From Psychrobacter sp. JCM 18900 (lineage in GTDB: Bacteria; Pseudomonadota; Gammaproteobacteria; Pseudomonadales; Moraxellaceae), in assembly GCF_904846625.1 (NCBI RefSeq), contig NZ_CAJHBL010000001.1, positions 558,001-622,000 on the forward strand: 64,000 nt of DNA, in the 5' to 3' direction. The notes beneath the pieces are model-generated. The model was not told where the DNA came from. It ran no database searches and saw nothing but the letters and a program-made list of their open reading frames with translations. Below, piece by piece: positions 18,809 through 29,662 of this stretch. Position 1 is the first letter of the stretch; each line of letters opens with the position of its first letter. The position numbers and the translations under genes were made by a program.

Positions 18809-21226
18809 TTAGAATGTATTACCAATCTGGAACTGGACTTTTTCAGTCTCATCGCCTTCTTTGTCACCAAATGGCACCGCGTAGCTAAGTGAGATTGGAC
18901 CAATTGGCGTATACCAAGTGATACCAGCACCAGCACTGTAGCGGAAGTCATTATCTTGGGTTAATAACGGAATGTCTGTATCTTCTCCATTGCTAGGATT
19001 GATAAAAGTGCGATCTTCTTTATCAGAGGTATCAAAAACCTGACCACCTTCAGCAAACAATACTGGACGTACCTGATCTGCCCAATCCCCTTTAAACGGC
19101 ATTGGCAAAATCAGTTCAGCACCAAACGTTGCTAACGCATTACCACCCACTTCTTCTGCAGTGAAGGTTTGATTATTTGAGTCATTGACTGCATCAAGAT
19201 AAACTTGTGATTTAGGTCCTAGAGTAGATGATTCATAGCCACGTACTGAGCCATAACCACCAGCATAGAAGTTCTCATAGAACGGTAAATCATTACCATA
19301 ACCAAGCTTAGTATAACCACGCGCGATCACGTCTTTATAAATAGGGTAATATATATTGCCGCTATACGTTAGCTTTTGGTAGTTGGCATCGCCAAGACCA
19401 ATGGTTGCATCAATTGCATGGCTCATACCTTTGGTAGGGAATACGGGACGGTCTAAAGTGCTGTAGTCCCAACCAAACAATAGATTGTAAGTCTGATAAT
19501 CATTCTTGAAGCTAGCAACACCATCAGTCTCGACTTCCGGCGTTTTCGTACCGCCCTCGTCTAGAATTTCTTGGACATTAGATATACCTAAATAACGACC
19601 ACCACGAACCTTTGTGTTGTCTACATTTAGACCAGCACTCAGGCGTTTGGTTTCGTCAATAGGATAACTATAGTTCAGCGTCGCACCATATGAATCTGTT
19701 ACATAGTTACTAACGTTGTCGTCATCATATTTGGTTTTGCGATAATAACCACTGATACCTTGAGAGACACCGTTTTCTGTAAAGTACGGATCGGTATAAC
19801 CTAGGCTATAAGAGTCGCGTGTTTCTGAACGAGAAAGCGCAGCTTTAACACGGTTACCGGTACCCATAAAGTTGTTTTGGGTCAAATCCAATTGGAAAGT
19901 CACACCACCACTTTGTGAGTAACCGGCTGCAATCGTTGAGCTACCAGAAGGCTGCTCTTCAACCACATAGTTCACATCGACTTGATCCGGCTGGTTAGGT
20001 ACTGGCTTAACATCGACAGTGACATTTTTAAAGAAACCAGTACGCATCAAACGCGTGCGTGACAGCTGAATTTTGTCATTAGATGACAGTGTGCCTTCTA
20101 ACTGACGCATTTCACGACGTAATACTTCGTCTTGCGTTTTGATATTACCCGTAAAGTTGATACGACGAACGTAGATAGGACGAGCAGGGTCAATATAGTA
20201 ATCAACATCGACCATTTTCGTATCGTCATTGATACGTGGTACTGGTCTGATTTGAGCTAGATAATAGCCTTCGTTACCATAGCGTCTTTTAAGAGAAGCA
20301 GTGGTTTCGTCTAGTTTTGCTTGCGAGTATTTTTCATTGGATGCAAAGCTCACCAGCTCTTTTAGCTCACTATTTTCAAAGGTAGGTTTACCTAAAAAGT
20401 TCACTTCGCCAAACTGGTATTGTTCGCCTTCGCTTAGGCTAACTTCGATAAACACGCTACTCTTGTCTTCACTGATGTTTAGTACGGCATTATCAACTGA
20501 AAAACGCACATAACCATCGTTCTGGTATAGCGCCTTTAAACTCTCTAAACTGGCGGCCAGTTTTTCTTGAGCGTAACGATCAGACTTAGACAGTAGACGC
20601 GTCCATGAAGATTCTTTTACCGCGAAAACGTCTTTGATCTCTTCATCACTAAAGTGTTTGTTACCAATGATATTGATATCGACAACTTTTGCAGGCTTGC
20701 CTTCTACGAAGCGCACATCAAGTTTCACACGGTTACCATCAAGGACTGTTTGATCCACTTCAATATTACTATTGTAGTAGCCTTGGCTAATATATTGCTG
20801 TTGTAGCTCATTGGCCACGCCCTGCAAAGTAGACTGCTTAAGTACGTCACCAGCAGACAGCCCAGCATTCTTCAGTCCCTGCTCAAGCCCTTCTTTTGGA
20901 ATGAGCTTGTTACCTTCAAAGGTAACTTCAGCGATTGTTGGACGCTCAATGACATCAAACCTTAGCTTGCCACCTTCGACACGGCTTTGAATATCAGCAA
21001 AGTTTTCAGTTGCATATAGCGCCTTAATACTGGCAGCTAAGCTACTATCATTCACCGTATCGCCTACCGTAACAGGTAAGACCGGATAGAGGCTATCAGG
21101 GGTTAGGCGTTGTAAGCCATTAAAACCGATGTCAGTTACTACAAATTCTGCAGCCTGTACTGGCATACTCATCATCGCTACAACTAACGGCAACCCAGCC
21201 GCGCTCATAATTAAAGGCGTACGCAT
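18809..21226 (-). CDS. bamA: Outer-membrane protein assembly factor BamA
   Basis: The central beta-barrel of the BAM complex that folds outer-membrane proteins. ATG 21226 is chosen because a GGA lies 8 nt upstream; a GTG at 21232 would be only 2 nt from it. The product has 805 residues: signal peptide (cut near AQA/AEF), five POTRA domains to about residue 430, then the Omp85 barrel. The barrel ends in ...QFQIGNTF, with the terminal Phe typical of outer-membrane proteins. The lid-lock type motif VRGYESS is present. rseP lies upstream and lpxD downstream in the same direction. Confidence 0.96.
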   Translation of the reverse strand: MRTPLIMSAAGLPLVVAMMSMPVQAAEFVVTDIGFNGLQRLTPDSLYPVLPVTVGDTVNDSSLAASIKALYATENFADIQSRVEGGKLRFDVIERPTIAEVTFEGNKLIPKEGLEQGLKNAGLSAGDVLKQSTLQGVANELQQQYISQGYYNSNIEVDQTVLDGNRVKLDVRFVEGKPAKVVDINIIGNKHFSDEEIKDVFAVKESSWTRLLSKSDRYAQEKLAASLESLKALYQNDGYVRFSVDNAVLNISEDKSSVFIEVSLSEGEQYQFGEVNFLGKPTFENSELKELVSFASNEKYSQAKLDETTASLKRRYGNEGYYLAQIRPVPRINDDTKMVDVDYYIDPARPIYVRRINFTGNIKTQDEVLRREMRQLEGTLSSNDKIQLSRTRLMRTGFFKNVTVDVKPVPNQPDQVDVNYVVEEQPSGSSTIAAGYSQSGGVTFQLDLTQNNFMGTGNRVKAALSRSETRDSYSLGYTDPYFTENGVSQGISGYYRKTKYDDDNVSNYVTDSYGATLNYSYPIDETKRLSAGLNVDNTKVRGGRYLGISNVQEILDEGGTKTPEVETDGVASFKNDYQTYNLLFGWDYSTLDRPVFPTKGMSHAIDATIGLGDANYQKLTYSGNIYYPIYKDVIARGYTKLGYGNDLPFYENFYAGGYGSVRGYESSTLGPKSQVYLDAVNDSNNQTFTAEEVGGNALATFGAELILPMPFKGDWADQVRPVLFAEGGQVFDTSDKEDRTFINPSNGEDTDIPLLTQDNDFRYSAGAGITWYTPIGPISLSYAVPFGDKEGDETEKVQFQIGNTF

Positions 21227-21488
21227 AAACACTATCCGTCAATAAAAAAATTGCTTAAGTTAAGTTGAAAGGCACGTATTGTATAACCCGTGCGCATAAG
21301 TTTATAAACCCATGCAAGGGTAACTCAGAACACTTTATATAAATTGCATCACAAAATAAACTAAAAATTACGATTAGTACAGAGGCTGCGACACAGAATA
21401 GCATGCCTATCATAACAATAATCAGCCTATAATAGGCGTAAAACCATTAGTATATCGTGCTTTATCAGCCATATTGCTTATCAGCCGA

Positions 21489-22865
21489 TCAAAATAGGCG
21501 GCTGATGTCATTACCAATTGCTAACACCATGAAACCTGCCAGTAAGAGTAAACCGATATTTAGACCGACCATTTGCACACCTTCAGACAGTGGCTTACCA
21601 CGAATCAACTCAATAAAATGATAAACAATATGACCACCATCTAATACTGGAATCGGCAAAAGGTTTAAGACGGCAAGACTCAAGCTAATTAGCGCCGCTG
21701 TCGACAATACCATCTGCCAACTGATATCAAAGCTTTGTTTGGCGACTTTGGCAATGGTAATTGGCCCTGATAGATTGTCTAAACCAATCATACCTGACAG
21801 CATTTTTCCCATCGAGCTTACGGTCATTACTGCGAGCTGCTCAGTCTTTTCAAATGACTTAACTAACGACTCACTAGGACCATAGACCACGGTAGTCTTG
21901 TAATCGTCGGGGATAACAATCTCAGTCTGATCCACCATTGCACCAATCTGTCCGTAATCATTACCCAAGTTGTCTTTTTTACCTTGAGGCATAATCTGCA
22001 ACTGTACAGACTTATCATCACGCAACACCGTAAAGTTCAATAGCGTTTCAGGATTATCACGAATGATACGTGTGGCAGTAATCCAATCTTCGATCGCTGT
22101 ATCATTAATAGCGGTAATGCGATCGCCAACCTTCAGCCCTTGTCGGCTAGCGGCACCATCGGGAGCCAAACCGCCTACAATCGGCGCAATCTGCGGTTGC
22201 CATGGCAACATACCAAAGCTGGTCAATGCGTCTTTGCCTTGAGCCTCGCCTTGCATAAACTGCGTAACTGGTGCTTGATAGGTTTTAGTCGACTGATCGG
22301 TTTGGGCGTCTGACTGCAAGGTAATGCTGACATTATCCGTCTCACCCATACGTCCTGCAAGGCGATAGTTAATACCTTCCCATGTCTGCACATCATGTCC
22401 ATCAATTGCAACAATCTTATCACCGACTGGTAACTGTGCCATCGCAGCAGGCGTATCTGGTAGTACCTGACCAATCTTAGTCGCTAACTGCTCAGATGGG
22501 GTCATAAATAGTACCCAAAATAGCGCGATAGCGATAACAAAATTCATGATAGGGCCAGCTGCAACGATAGCAATTTTCTTGAGCGGATGCTGCCGATTAA
22601 ACGCAAGGTGCTGCTCATCTTTTGCGACATTACCTTCACGCTCATCTAGCATTTTTACATAGCCGCCAAGTGGCAATGCTGAGATACGATAATCAATACC
22701 GCTCTTTTTGCTGGTCCAACCAAAAACCTTAGGGCCAAAACCGATAGAGTACGTTAGTACTTTGACACCGCAAAGCCGCGCCACAATATAATGTCCCCAC
22801 TCGTGTAAGGCAATAAGCGGGCCCAAGACAAATATGGCGGCAAGAAGTGTTAGTAAAAACGTCAT
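21489..22865 (-). CDS. rseP: Site-2 zinc metalloprotease RseP
   Basis: An inner-membrane protease that cleaves anti-sigma factors such as RseA within the membrane after DegS. The 458-residue sequence has the zinc motif HEWGH (His21, Glu22, His25), the C-terminal LNLLPIPVLDGGH motif supplying the third ligand Asp, two central periplasmic PDZ domains, and four membrane helices. The order uppS-cdsA-dxr-rseP-bamA is the standard gammaproteobacterial one. A 256-bp spacer separates it from bamA. Confidence 0.96.
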   Translation of the reverse strand: MTFLLTLLAAIFVLGPLIALHEWGHYIVARLCGVKVLTYSIGFGPKVFGWTSKKSGIDYRISALPLGGYVKMLDEREGNVAKDEQHLAFNRQHPLKKIAIVAAGPIMNFVIAIALFWVLFMTPSEQLATKIGQVLPDTPAAMAQLPVGDKIVAIDGHDVQTWEGINYRLAGRMGETDNVSITLQSDAQTDQSTKTYQAPVTQFMQGEAQGKDALTSFGMLPWQPQIAPIVGGLAPDGAASRQGLKVGDRITAINDTAIEDWITATRIIRDNPETLLNFTVLRDDKSVQLQIMPQGKKDNLGNDYGQIGAMVDQTEIVIPDDYKTTVVYGPSESLVKSFEKTEQLAVMTVSSMGKMLSGMIGLDNLSGPITIAKVAKQSFDISWQMVLSTAALISLSLAVLNLLPIPVLDGGHIVYHFIELIRGKPLSEGVQMVGLNIGLLLLAGFMVLAIGNDISRLF

Positions 22866-22961
22866 GATTTTTTCTCAGTATTGTCTCTCAGCATTTTTAT
22901 TAACATCTTCACTAATATCGTTTATTAGTGTCATGTATCAGCTAAGAGACGCTTGCTACGA

Positions 22962-24164
22962 TTATGTCAGCTTTGCTACCAACTTATCAGTCAGGTGGCG
23001 TGCAATTTTATCGATTGCCAATATATCTTCTATGTCAGCGGTTTCGTTCAATGGTGGCAGCTGTATGTCATTTAAAGCTTGTTCGTTAATATTAGCAATG
23101 TCCGTCAAACGTATTTTACCATCGAGGAACGCCGCCACTGCAATTTCATTTGCCGCATTGAGCACAATCGTGGCTTGTGTCCCGACCTGCATGGCTTGGC
23201 GAGCCAAACGCAGGCAAGCAAATTTTTGCAAGTCAGGCTCAATAAACTCCAAACCACTAAGTGCGAATAAGTCTAACGGCTGCGAGCCACTATCCATCCG
23301 ATTAGGGTAACTCAGCGCGTGCGCAATGGGCGTTTTCATGTCTGGACTGCCCAGCTGTGCTAAAAAGCTGCCATCGCTATATTCTACCATTGAGTGAATG
23401 ATACTTTGTGGATGAATGACCACATTTATCTTATCTTCAGGCAAATCAAATAAGTGACAGGCTTCTATCAGCTCAAGCCCCTTATTCATCATTGTCGCCG
23501 AATCGACAGATATCTTTTGACCCATTGACCAATTAGGGTGTTTGACCGCTTCTGCGACGCTTGCCTGCTGCATCTGCTCGAACGACTGCTGCAAAAATGG
23601 CCCACCAGAGGCTGTTAACCACAGTTTACGCACACCATGATTTGACTGATGGATTTGTGTATTGTCTTGCTGAATAGCGAGTGGCAAGCATTGAAAAATA
23701 GCATTGTGTTCAGAATCGAGCGGCAGTAAAGTAGCTTTATGCGTCTTGACCGCATCAATCATGACCTTACCTGCCATGACTAAGGCTTCTTTATTGGCCA
23801 ATAAGATACGCTTACCTGCACGTGCTGCTGCCAATGTAGACGGCAGTCCTGCCGCCCCTACAATCGCTGCTACCACCGTATCAGTCTGTGAGTCAGTGGC
23901 AATATCTACCAATCCTGCCTCGCCCCCTACGACATCACTATCAATCCCTGCGGCTTTAAGCCTGTTAGCAAAATCATCCACGGCTAACGTAGGCACACTA
24001 ACGCGTTTCGGCAAAAACTGCTGACAAAGCGCAAATAGCTTATCTAAGCGATGATAGCCTGATAAAGCATAGACTTCATAAGTGTGCGGTTGCGCCGCTA
24101 ATATTGCTAAGGTGCTATCGCCAATCGAGCCTGTCGCGCCTAGTACGGCGATGCGTTGCGTCAT
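22962..24164 (-). CDS. dxr: 1-deoxy-D-xylulose 5-phosphate reductoisomerase
   Basis: Commits DXP to the MEP isoprenoid pathway, which supplies undecaprenyl phosphate and quinones. ATG 24164 gives MTQRIAVLGATGSIGDSTL, aligning with the family NADPH-binding start; an in-frame ATG at 24170 is equally possible. Recognisable segments are LANKEALVMAG, LPLDSEHNAIFQ, LTASGGPF, the metal and substrate loop around SVDSATMMNKGLELIEACHLF, and VIHPQSIIHSMVEY. The length of 400 residues is normal. Between cdsA and rseP. Confidence 0.97.
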   Translation of the reverse strand: MTQRIAVLGATGSIGDSTLAILAAQPHTYEVYALSGYHRLDKLFALCQQFLPKRVSVPTLAVDDFANRLKAAGIDSDVVGGEAGLVDIATDSQTDTVVAAIVGAAGLPSTLAAARAGKRILLANKEALVMAGKVMIDAVKTHKATLLPLDSEHNAIFQCLPLAIQQDNTQIHQSNHGVRKLWLTASGGPFLQQSFEQMQQASVAEAVKHPNWSMGQKISVDSATMMNKGLELIEACHLFDLPEDKINVVIHPQSIIHSMVEYSDGSFLAQLGSPDMKTPIAHALSYPNRMDSGSQPLDLFALSGLEFIEPDLQKFACLRLARQAMQVGTQATIVLNAANEIAVAAFLDGKIRLTDIANINEQALNDIQLPPLNETADIEDILAIDKIARHLTDKLVAKLT

Positions 24165-24228
24165 AACCATCAATGCCCATGATACTTAAAAATAATAAAA
24201 ATAGAATATCGTCTGTTAACTATAAACC

Positions 24229-25038
24229 TTACACCACTATCAAGCCAAGCTGCTGTATCGCCCAAAAACCAAGGGCAAATATCGGTGTAGCAGACAACAG
24301 GGAGTCAATACGATCAAGGATACCACCGTGACCTGGCAAGATAGTGCCTGAATCTTTTACATCAGCACGGCGCTTGAGCATCGACTCAAACAAGTCTCCA
24401 AGTACAGAGGCAAGAATAGTGATGGCCGATAACGCTACAAATGCGATTAACGGTATACCGGTCAGCTGTAATTTGAAGACGCTAATGGCTACCACAACTA
24501 ATAGCCCTGTGACGAGGCCACCAGCCAACCCTTCCATGCTCTTATTGGGTGAGACATTGGGTGCCATTTTTCGGCGACCAAGCTTGCGTCCAACGAAATA
24601 GGCGCCACTATCTGCACACCATACTAATAAGAACACATACAGCAGCCACCATGCCGACAATTGCCAGAGATAGAACATCGCCGTAATAGATGCCGTCAAA
24701 ATAACTGCGCCCATCATTGCCAATTGGTTGCCGTACCATCTTGTTTGTGTTGGGAAGACTCGAACCCAAGACAGCGCCATCAACCATATTACTAATGAAG
24801 CCACCCACCAAAACAACCACGTTACCTTGAACATCAGTGAGAATATAGTAAGCGCTAAAATCAATAGAACGAATACCACAGGCTGGCGCCACTTAGGCAT
24901 TAATTTGGCCCACTCATGAGCGGCGATAATGACCCCAATGGCCAACAGTGGTGCAAATAAAATAGGCGTTTGGCTCGCAAACATTGCAATACCAACGATA
25001 ATAACGAGAACAATTGCCGTCTTAATTCGTTGCCACAT
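24229..25038 (-). CDS. cdsA: Phosphatidate cytidylyltransferase (CDP-diacylglycerol synthase)
   Basis: Makes CDP-diacylglycerol from phosphatidic acid and CTP in the inner membrane, feeding all phospholipids including the cardiolipin made by cls (57653). The 269-residue protein has about seven to eight membrane helices and the C-terminal signature SVLGDLFESMLKRRADVKDSG followed by LPGHGGILDRIDSL, which holds the metal-binding Asp residues. It follows uppS. Confidence 0.96.
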   Translation of the reverse strand: MWQRIKTAIVLVIIVGIAMFASQTPILFAPLLAIGVIIAAHEWAKLMPKWRQPVVFVLLILALTIFSLMFKVTWLFWWVASLVIWLMALSWVRVFPTQTRWYGNQLAMMGAVILTASITAMFYLWQLSAWWLLYVFLLVWCADSGAYFVGRKLGRRKMAPNVSPNKSMEGLAGGLVTGLLVVVAISVFKLQLTGIPLIAFVALSAITILASVLGDLFESMLKRRADVKDSGTILPGHGGILDRIDSLLSATPIFALGFWAIQQLGLIVV

Positions 25039-25227
25039 ACTTATCGAGCCTTATAATAATGAAGAACAAATGGTCAAAAAATGCATTATAGCAGCTAACT
25101 AACGATGGCCTAGTGATAGCATTCAATACCAATTCAAGCCGTTTATCATTGCATAAACCAACCCTATTGACCAGTTATACAATATTAACTGAACTGAACC
25201 GACTAAACTTATCTATCAGCTCACTGC

Positions 25228-25986
25228 TCAGTGCCCTTGCTGCTCTATCACTACTTGCTCGCTGGTTTTGCCAAAACGGCGTTGGCGTTTAGCAAACTCT
25301 GCGATCATCAAAGCCAGCTCTTCTGCTGTAAAATTCGGCCATAACGTAGGAGTGAAAAACAGCTCAGCATAAGCGGATTGCCACAATAAGAAATTAGAAA
25401 TACGATACTCGCCGCCCGTACGTACCAGCATATCTACTGCTGGGGTGTCGGCTAATTGTACGTAGTTACCTAACAAATCTTCGCTGACATCTTCAGCTTT
25501 TAATTCGCCATCTTGCACTTGCTGAGCCAGCTGTTGTGCTGCATTTGCAATATCCCACTGTCCACCGTAGCTAATCGCAATCACCAGCGTCATCGCATCA
25601 AACTCTGCCGTCTTTTCTTCTGCGTCAGCCATGAGCGTTTGTAATGACTCACTGAGTTGACTGCGATCACCGATGAAACGCAAGCGAATACGATACTCAT
25701 TCATGCGCGGCATTTGCTCATGAATCGTCGATGTAAGTAGCTGCATCAAAAGTGCTACCTCACTAGGCGGTCTCTGCCAATTTTCGCTAGAAAACGCAAA
25801 TACGGTCAGTACTTCAATGCCTGTATTGACACAATACTCAACGATAGGATCGAGCGCGTCTTTGCCAGCCACATGTCCTTGACCGTGGCCCAAATCATTG
25901 GCCTTACCATAGCGATTATTACCATCCATAATGATGGCGATATGACGAGGAAGAATAGCGGGCGCCAAAACGGCTGAAGTGGACAT
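25228..25986 (-). CDS. uppS: Undecaprenyl diphosphate synthase
   Basis: Condenses isopentenyl diphosphate onto farnesyl diphosphate to form the C55 carrier of peptidoglycan and LPS synthesis. The 252-residue protein carries IAIIMDGNNRYGK with the catalytic Asp21, TVFAFSSENW, RFIGDR and DMLVRTGGEYRISNFLLWQSAYAE. The usual MDGNGRWA is replaced by MDGNNRYG, which I believe is common in Moraxellaceae. It is first of the uppS-cdsA-dxr-rseP run; a 389-bp spacer with a repeat separates it from frr. Confidence 0.95.
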   Translation of the reverse strand: MSTSAVLAPAILPRHIAIIMDGNNRYGKANDLGHGQGHVAGKDALDPIVEYCVNTGIEVLTVFAFSSENWQRPPSEVALLMQLLTSTIHEQMPRMNEYRIRLRFIGDRSQLSESLQTLMADAEEKTAEFDAMTLVIAISYGGQWDIANAAQQLAQQVQDGELKAEDVSEDLLGNYVQLADTPAVDMLVRTGGEYRISNFLLWQSAYAELFFTPTLWPNFTAEELALMIAEFAKRQRRFGKTSEQVVIEQQGH

Positions 25987-26163
25987 AGGCGAACTTGCTT
26001 ATTGTTGAGGTAAAATAATAATAACGTGTGCAACAGCGATTAAAAAGCGCCATTTATATAATTCACTAACTTATCACAATTGCGTCGTTAATTTTTAGTG
26101 TTCAGAATGCGATGGACATAGCTCAATCAACCACACCTTTTGCGTGCATTAGATATGGCTTCA

Positions 26164-26270
26164 TATAGTTGATTCAGTTTAAAAGAGAGACAGGCTAACC
26201 GAGTGCAGATGTAACTGTGATACTTCAAGCGAGGTTAGCGCTGTCACTCTTTTATAGAGGATTGACTATA
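26164..26270 (-). repeat. Probable diverged third copy of the TATAGT/ACTATA repeat, with a long hairpin
   Basis: The element begins TATAGTTGA, ends ATTGACTATA and is 107 bp, close to copies A (109) and B (108). Its reverse complement begins TATAGTCAA like copy B and aligns loosely throughout. It also forms an imperfect hairpin: AAAAGAGAGACAGGCTAACC (26181-26200) against the arm at 26233-26253, with one mismatch and one bulge. The rest of the 25987-26375 spacer shows no gene. Confidence 0.5.
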
Positions 26271-26290
26271 TCAGTCTACACAATAATAAA

Positions 26291-26317
26291 CAGCCAATAG
26301 CTATAAAGTATTGGCTG
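26291..26317 (-). terminator. Possible terminator after frr
   Basis: The stem CAGCCAATA / TATTGGCTG has a 9-nt loop. Read on the minus strand it is followed by TTTATTATTG. It lies about 60 bp past the frr stop. Confidence 0.6.
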
Positions 26318-26375
26318 CTCAATTACAGATAATCTACCGAACTGATTCTTGCTATAAATGGCAAGTATATCAGTA

Positions 26376-26930
26376 TTAAACTTCCATCAAATCGCTTTCT
26401 TTCTTACTCAAGCGAGCATCGATTGTTTCGATATACTTGTCAGTGATTTTTTGAATATCATCACTAGCGCGGCGCTCGTCATCTTCTGAGATTTCTTTTT
26501 CTTTTGCCAAATCTTTGATGTCATTCATCATGTCACGGCGAATATTACGGATAGAAACTCGGCTGCTCTCAGCTTCACCACGTGCAAGCTTTTGCATATC
26601 GCGACGAGTATCTTCTGTCAATGCTGGCATCGGCACACGAATCACATCAGCAGACATTGGGTTTAGACCCAAATCTGCTTCACGGATGGCCTTATCTACT
26701 GCTTGTACCATCGTACGGTCAAACGGTTGAACCAGTAAGGTACGTGAGTCTTCGACGTTGACGCTTGCTACTTGGTTCAATGGTGTATCAGAACCGTAGT
26801 AGCTGACCATCACACCTGACAACATACCTGGATGCGCACGGCCAGTACGAACTTTACTGAAAGTGCTTTCAAGCGCTTCCAACGTTTTTTGCATGCGTGC
26901 TTCGCCGTCTTGCTTAATCTCTTTAATCAT
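26376..26930 (-). CDS. frr: Ribosome recycling factor
   Basis: Splits post-termination ribosomes together with EF-G. The 184-residue sequence is of normal length and mostly charged helix, with the family segments [47 protein letters not shown] and the C-terminal KESDLMEV. A good ribosome site (AAGGA) precedes the ATG. It follows pyrH, the usual order; rpsB and tsf are not in the adjacent sequence. Confidence 0.97.
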   Translation of the reverse strand: MIKEIKQDGEARMQKTLEALESTFSKVRTGRAHPGMLSGVMVSYYGSDTPLNQVASVNVEDSRTLLVQPFDRTMVQAVDKAIREADLGLNPMSADVIRVPMPALTEDTRRDMQKLARGEAESSRVSIRNIRRDMMNDIKDLAKEKEISEDDERRASDDIQKITDKYIETIDARLSKKESDLMEV

Positions 26931-27042
26931 TGTGTATCCTTATTTATCGTTACCGATAAATCTTTTATTTGCTATTGGGATATTAATTATTTGTTGCTAA
27001 TCGTTAGCTATTTACTGACGTTAGTTGCCAGTATCGCATCAA

Positions 27043-27768
27043 TTAATGAAAAACTCGTGTGCCTTCATTTTCACCCATGATGACATTCAATAATGCATTA
27101 GGCTTCGTCATATCAAACACTTGTAGCGGCACGTTATGCTCACGACACAATGCTATAGCCGTTAGATCCATGACGCCTAGCTTTTGCTCTAGTACTTCAT
27201 CAAAAGTCAGACCGTCATACTTGACTGCATCATCATGTAGGCTTGGGTCTTTGTCATAAACGCCATCGACCTTAGTCGCTTTTAAAATCAAACCAGCTTC
27301 GATTTCGATACCGCGCAAACATGCAGCGGTGTCAGTGGTAAAGAATGGGTTACCCGTACCTGCGACAAAGATACAAACTTCACCATTTTTGAGATAACGA
27401 ATGGCATTACGACTGCTATAGCTTTCGGTGACTTCACCAATCGGTAACGCTGACATCAAGCGCGTTTTGATATTGCGACGCTCAAGCGCATCACGCATCG
27501 CCAGTCCGTTCATAACGGTCGCTAGCATGCCCATCTGATCACCAGTAACACGGCCAACGAGACCTTCTTTTTGTAACTGTGCACCGCGATATAAGTTACC
27601 ACCGCCAACTACGATACCAACTTGGACACCAAGTCCACGCAAGTGAGCGATAGACAAGCTCATTTTATCAAGCACTTCGGTATCGATACCCATGTCTTTA
27701 CTACCAGCTAAGGCTTCACCGGAGAGTTTCAGCAAGATACGAGCGTAACGCGGGTTTTTGTCAGACAT
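27043..27768 (-). CDS. pyrH: UMP kinase
   Basis: Phosphorylates UMP to UDP with ATP. The 241-residue protein of the amino-acid-kinase fold starts [16 protein letters not shown] and has [47 protein letters not shown] and [13 protein letters not shown]. The length equals that of E. coli PyrH. An AAGG ribosome site is upstream. It heads a pyrH-frr unit. Confidence 0.97.
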   Translation of the reverse strand: MSDKNPRYARILLKLSGEALAGSKDMGIDTEVLDKMSLSIAHLRGLGVQVGIVVGGGNLYRGAQLQKEGLVGRVTGDQMGMLATVMNGLAMRDALERRNIKTRLMSALPIGEVTESYSSRNAIRYLKNGEVCIFVAGTGNPFFTTDTAACLRGIEIEAGLILKATKVDGVYDKDPSLHDDAVKYDGLTFDEVLEQKLGVMDLTAIALCREHNVPLQVFDMTKPNALLNVIMGENEGTRVFH

Positions 27769-27940
27769 GAGGTCACCTTGTTATCATGAAATTATAAAGA
27801 AAATTATCGGTAAAATACAAATCGAGTTTGCCCACAACGCTACACTTACAGCTAAGCGTATTAAAAAGGCTAAATTGCGCTAATTGTAGCAAAAACTGCC
27901 CGCCATTGGGCAATTTTCACTCGCATATCTTATTGGATAT

Positions 27941-29527
27941 CTAGCCTTGATAACTGGCGAATAGATCATATTCGCTAGCATCGTCGATAGTCACTGTTAA
28001 GAACTGCCCCACTTTAACTTGAGAGTTGATGTCATCAACATAGACATGACCATCAATTTCAGGTGCATCAGCATAGCTACGGCAGATAGCAATATTTTCA
28101 TCGCTATCAATTTCATCGACCAATACCGTTAAAGTCTTGCCGACTTTTTCTTGTAGCTTTTGCGCTGAAATATCTTGCTGTAGCGCCATTAAACGCTCAT
28201 AGCGAGACTGTTTGACGTCTTCAGGCACATGATCAGGCAAGTCATTGGCCACTGCGCCTTCTACTTCTGAATAAGTAAATGCACCCACACGATCTAGGCG
28301 TGCTTCAACTAACCAATCAAGCAAGCACTGAAAATCTTCTTCTGTCTCGCCAGGGAAGCCAACCACAAAGGTCGAACGAATGACGATATCAGGACAGATA
28401 TCACGCCACGCTTTGATACGGGCCAAAGTGTTTTCGCTATGTGCAGGACGTTTCATCGCCTTTAGGATACGATGGCTGGCATGCTGGAACGGAATGTCCA
28501 GATAAGGCAGTAGTTTCTTCTCACCCATCAACTCAACGACTTTGTCTACATGTGGATACGGATAGACATAATGCAGGCGTACCCAAATGCCCAAATTGTT
28601 CAATGCTTGGCATAAGTCATAAAACTTAGACTTGAGCGGCATACCATTCCAAAAGCTGGTCTTATACTTTAGGTCAAGGCCATATGCCGAGGTATCTTGC
28701 GAGATAATAAGCAACTCTTTTACGCCAGCTTTTTTGAGCGCCAGTGCTTCGTTCATTACATTATCAATCGGGCGCGATACCAAATCACCGCGCAAGCTTG
28801 GGATAATGCAGAACGTACAACGGTGATTACAGCCTTCTGATATTTTTAGATAAGCATAATGGCTTGGGGTCAGCTTGATACCCGCTTCATTAATCAAATC
28901 TATTTTTGGATCATAGTTGGCGTCCTGACTGCGATTTGGCTTAGGCACATGCTGCGCCACTGCCGTAATTACTTCGTCATAGGCATGCGCGCCCGTCACT
29001 GCTAGTACAGCCGGATGCATCTCACGGATTTTGTCTGCTTCTTTACCTAAGCAACCAGTAACAATCACTTTACCGTTTTTGCTAATGGCCTCGCCGATGG
29101 CATCAAGCGACTCTTGTACCGCTGATTCAATAAAGCCGCAAGTGTTTACCACGACTAAGTCAGCACCATCATAATCACTGGCTACTTGATAGCCATCACG
29201 GCTTAGCTCAGTGATAATACGCTCACTATCCACCAATGCTTTTGGACAACCTAGTGACACAAAACCAATCTTTGGCGCCGCACTAACTGGCATCGTAGCA
29301 GTCGCATTGGCCGTCGTTACATCGCTGCTTTGAGCTACACTACGGTTCTGATTGTGGTTGGCTTTATGATGGTAAGGTTGTTTAGTATCTGTTTGACTGG
29401 CATCTGCCTGACTCTGCGCTTGTACTATGGTAGGCGCGGCAGGATTGAAGACAGTGGCAGTGTCTTTTACGGCAGATAGAGGAGCTGTTGCTGTCGTATT
29501 CACTGACTCGGTAGAAGTTTTGGACAT
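27941..29527 (-). CDS. rimO: Ribosomal protein S12 methylthiotransferase RimO with an N-terminal extension
   Basis: A radical-SAM enzyme that methylthiolates Asp89 of S12. ATG 29527 is chosen because AAGG lies 6 nt upstream; earlier in-frame starts lack a ribosome site. Order: a Ser/Thr/Ala/Gln-rich extension of about 85 residues, then the MTTase N-domain ([37 protein letters not shown], whose three Cys bind one cluster), the radical-SAM domain (CNHRCTFC, cluster Cys-x3-Cys-x2-Cys) and a C-terminal TRAM domain. The core matches the family length of about 440. Divergent from ntrB. Confidence 0.95.
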   Translation of the reverse strand: MSKTSTESVNTTATAPLSAVKDTATVFNPAAPTIVQAQSQADASQTDTKQPYHHKANHNQNRSVAQSSDVTTANATATMPVSAAPKIGFVSLGCPKALVDSERIITELSRDGYQVASDYDGADLVVVNTCGFIESAVQESLDAIGEAISKNGKVIVTGCLGKEADKIREMHPAVLAVTGAHAYDEVITAVAQHVPKPNRSQDANYDPKIDLINEAGIKLTPSHYAYLKISEGCNHRCTFCIIPSLRGDLVSRPIDNVMNEALALKKAGVKELLIISQDTSAYGLDLKYKTSFWNGMPLKSKFYDLCQALNNLGIWVRLHYVYPYPHVDKVVELMGEKKLLPYLDIPFQHASHRILKAMKRPAHSENTLARIKAWRDICPDIVIRSTFVVGFPGETEEDFQCLLDWLVEARLDRVGAFTYSEVEGAVANDLPDHVPEDVKQSRYERLMALQQDISAQKLQEKVGKTLTVLVDEIDSDENIAICRSYADAPEIDGHVYVDDINSQVKVGQFLTVTIDDASEYDLFASYQG

Positions 29528-29662
29528 GGCTGACCTTGCTAGAGATAAATTGGCTGAGCGCATTGTACGTTTTTTTTGCAAAAATCACCAGTTTTGCCGC
29601 TCTATAGTCTTGATTTGTGGTTAAATATTATCTCAAGCATCTGACTTTTTTGGGCCCTACTG

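Noticed and set aside
22834..23310. 158-codon plus-strand open frame over dxr and the rseP start
   Set aside because: Antisense shadow of dxr; no recognisable motif, and dxr is certain.
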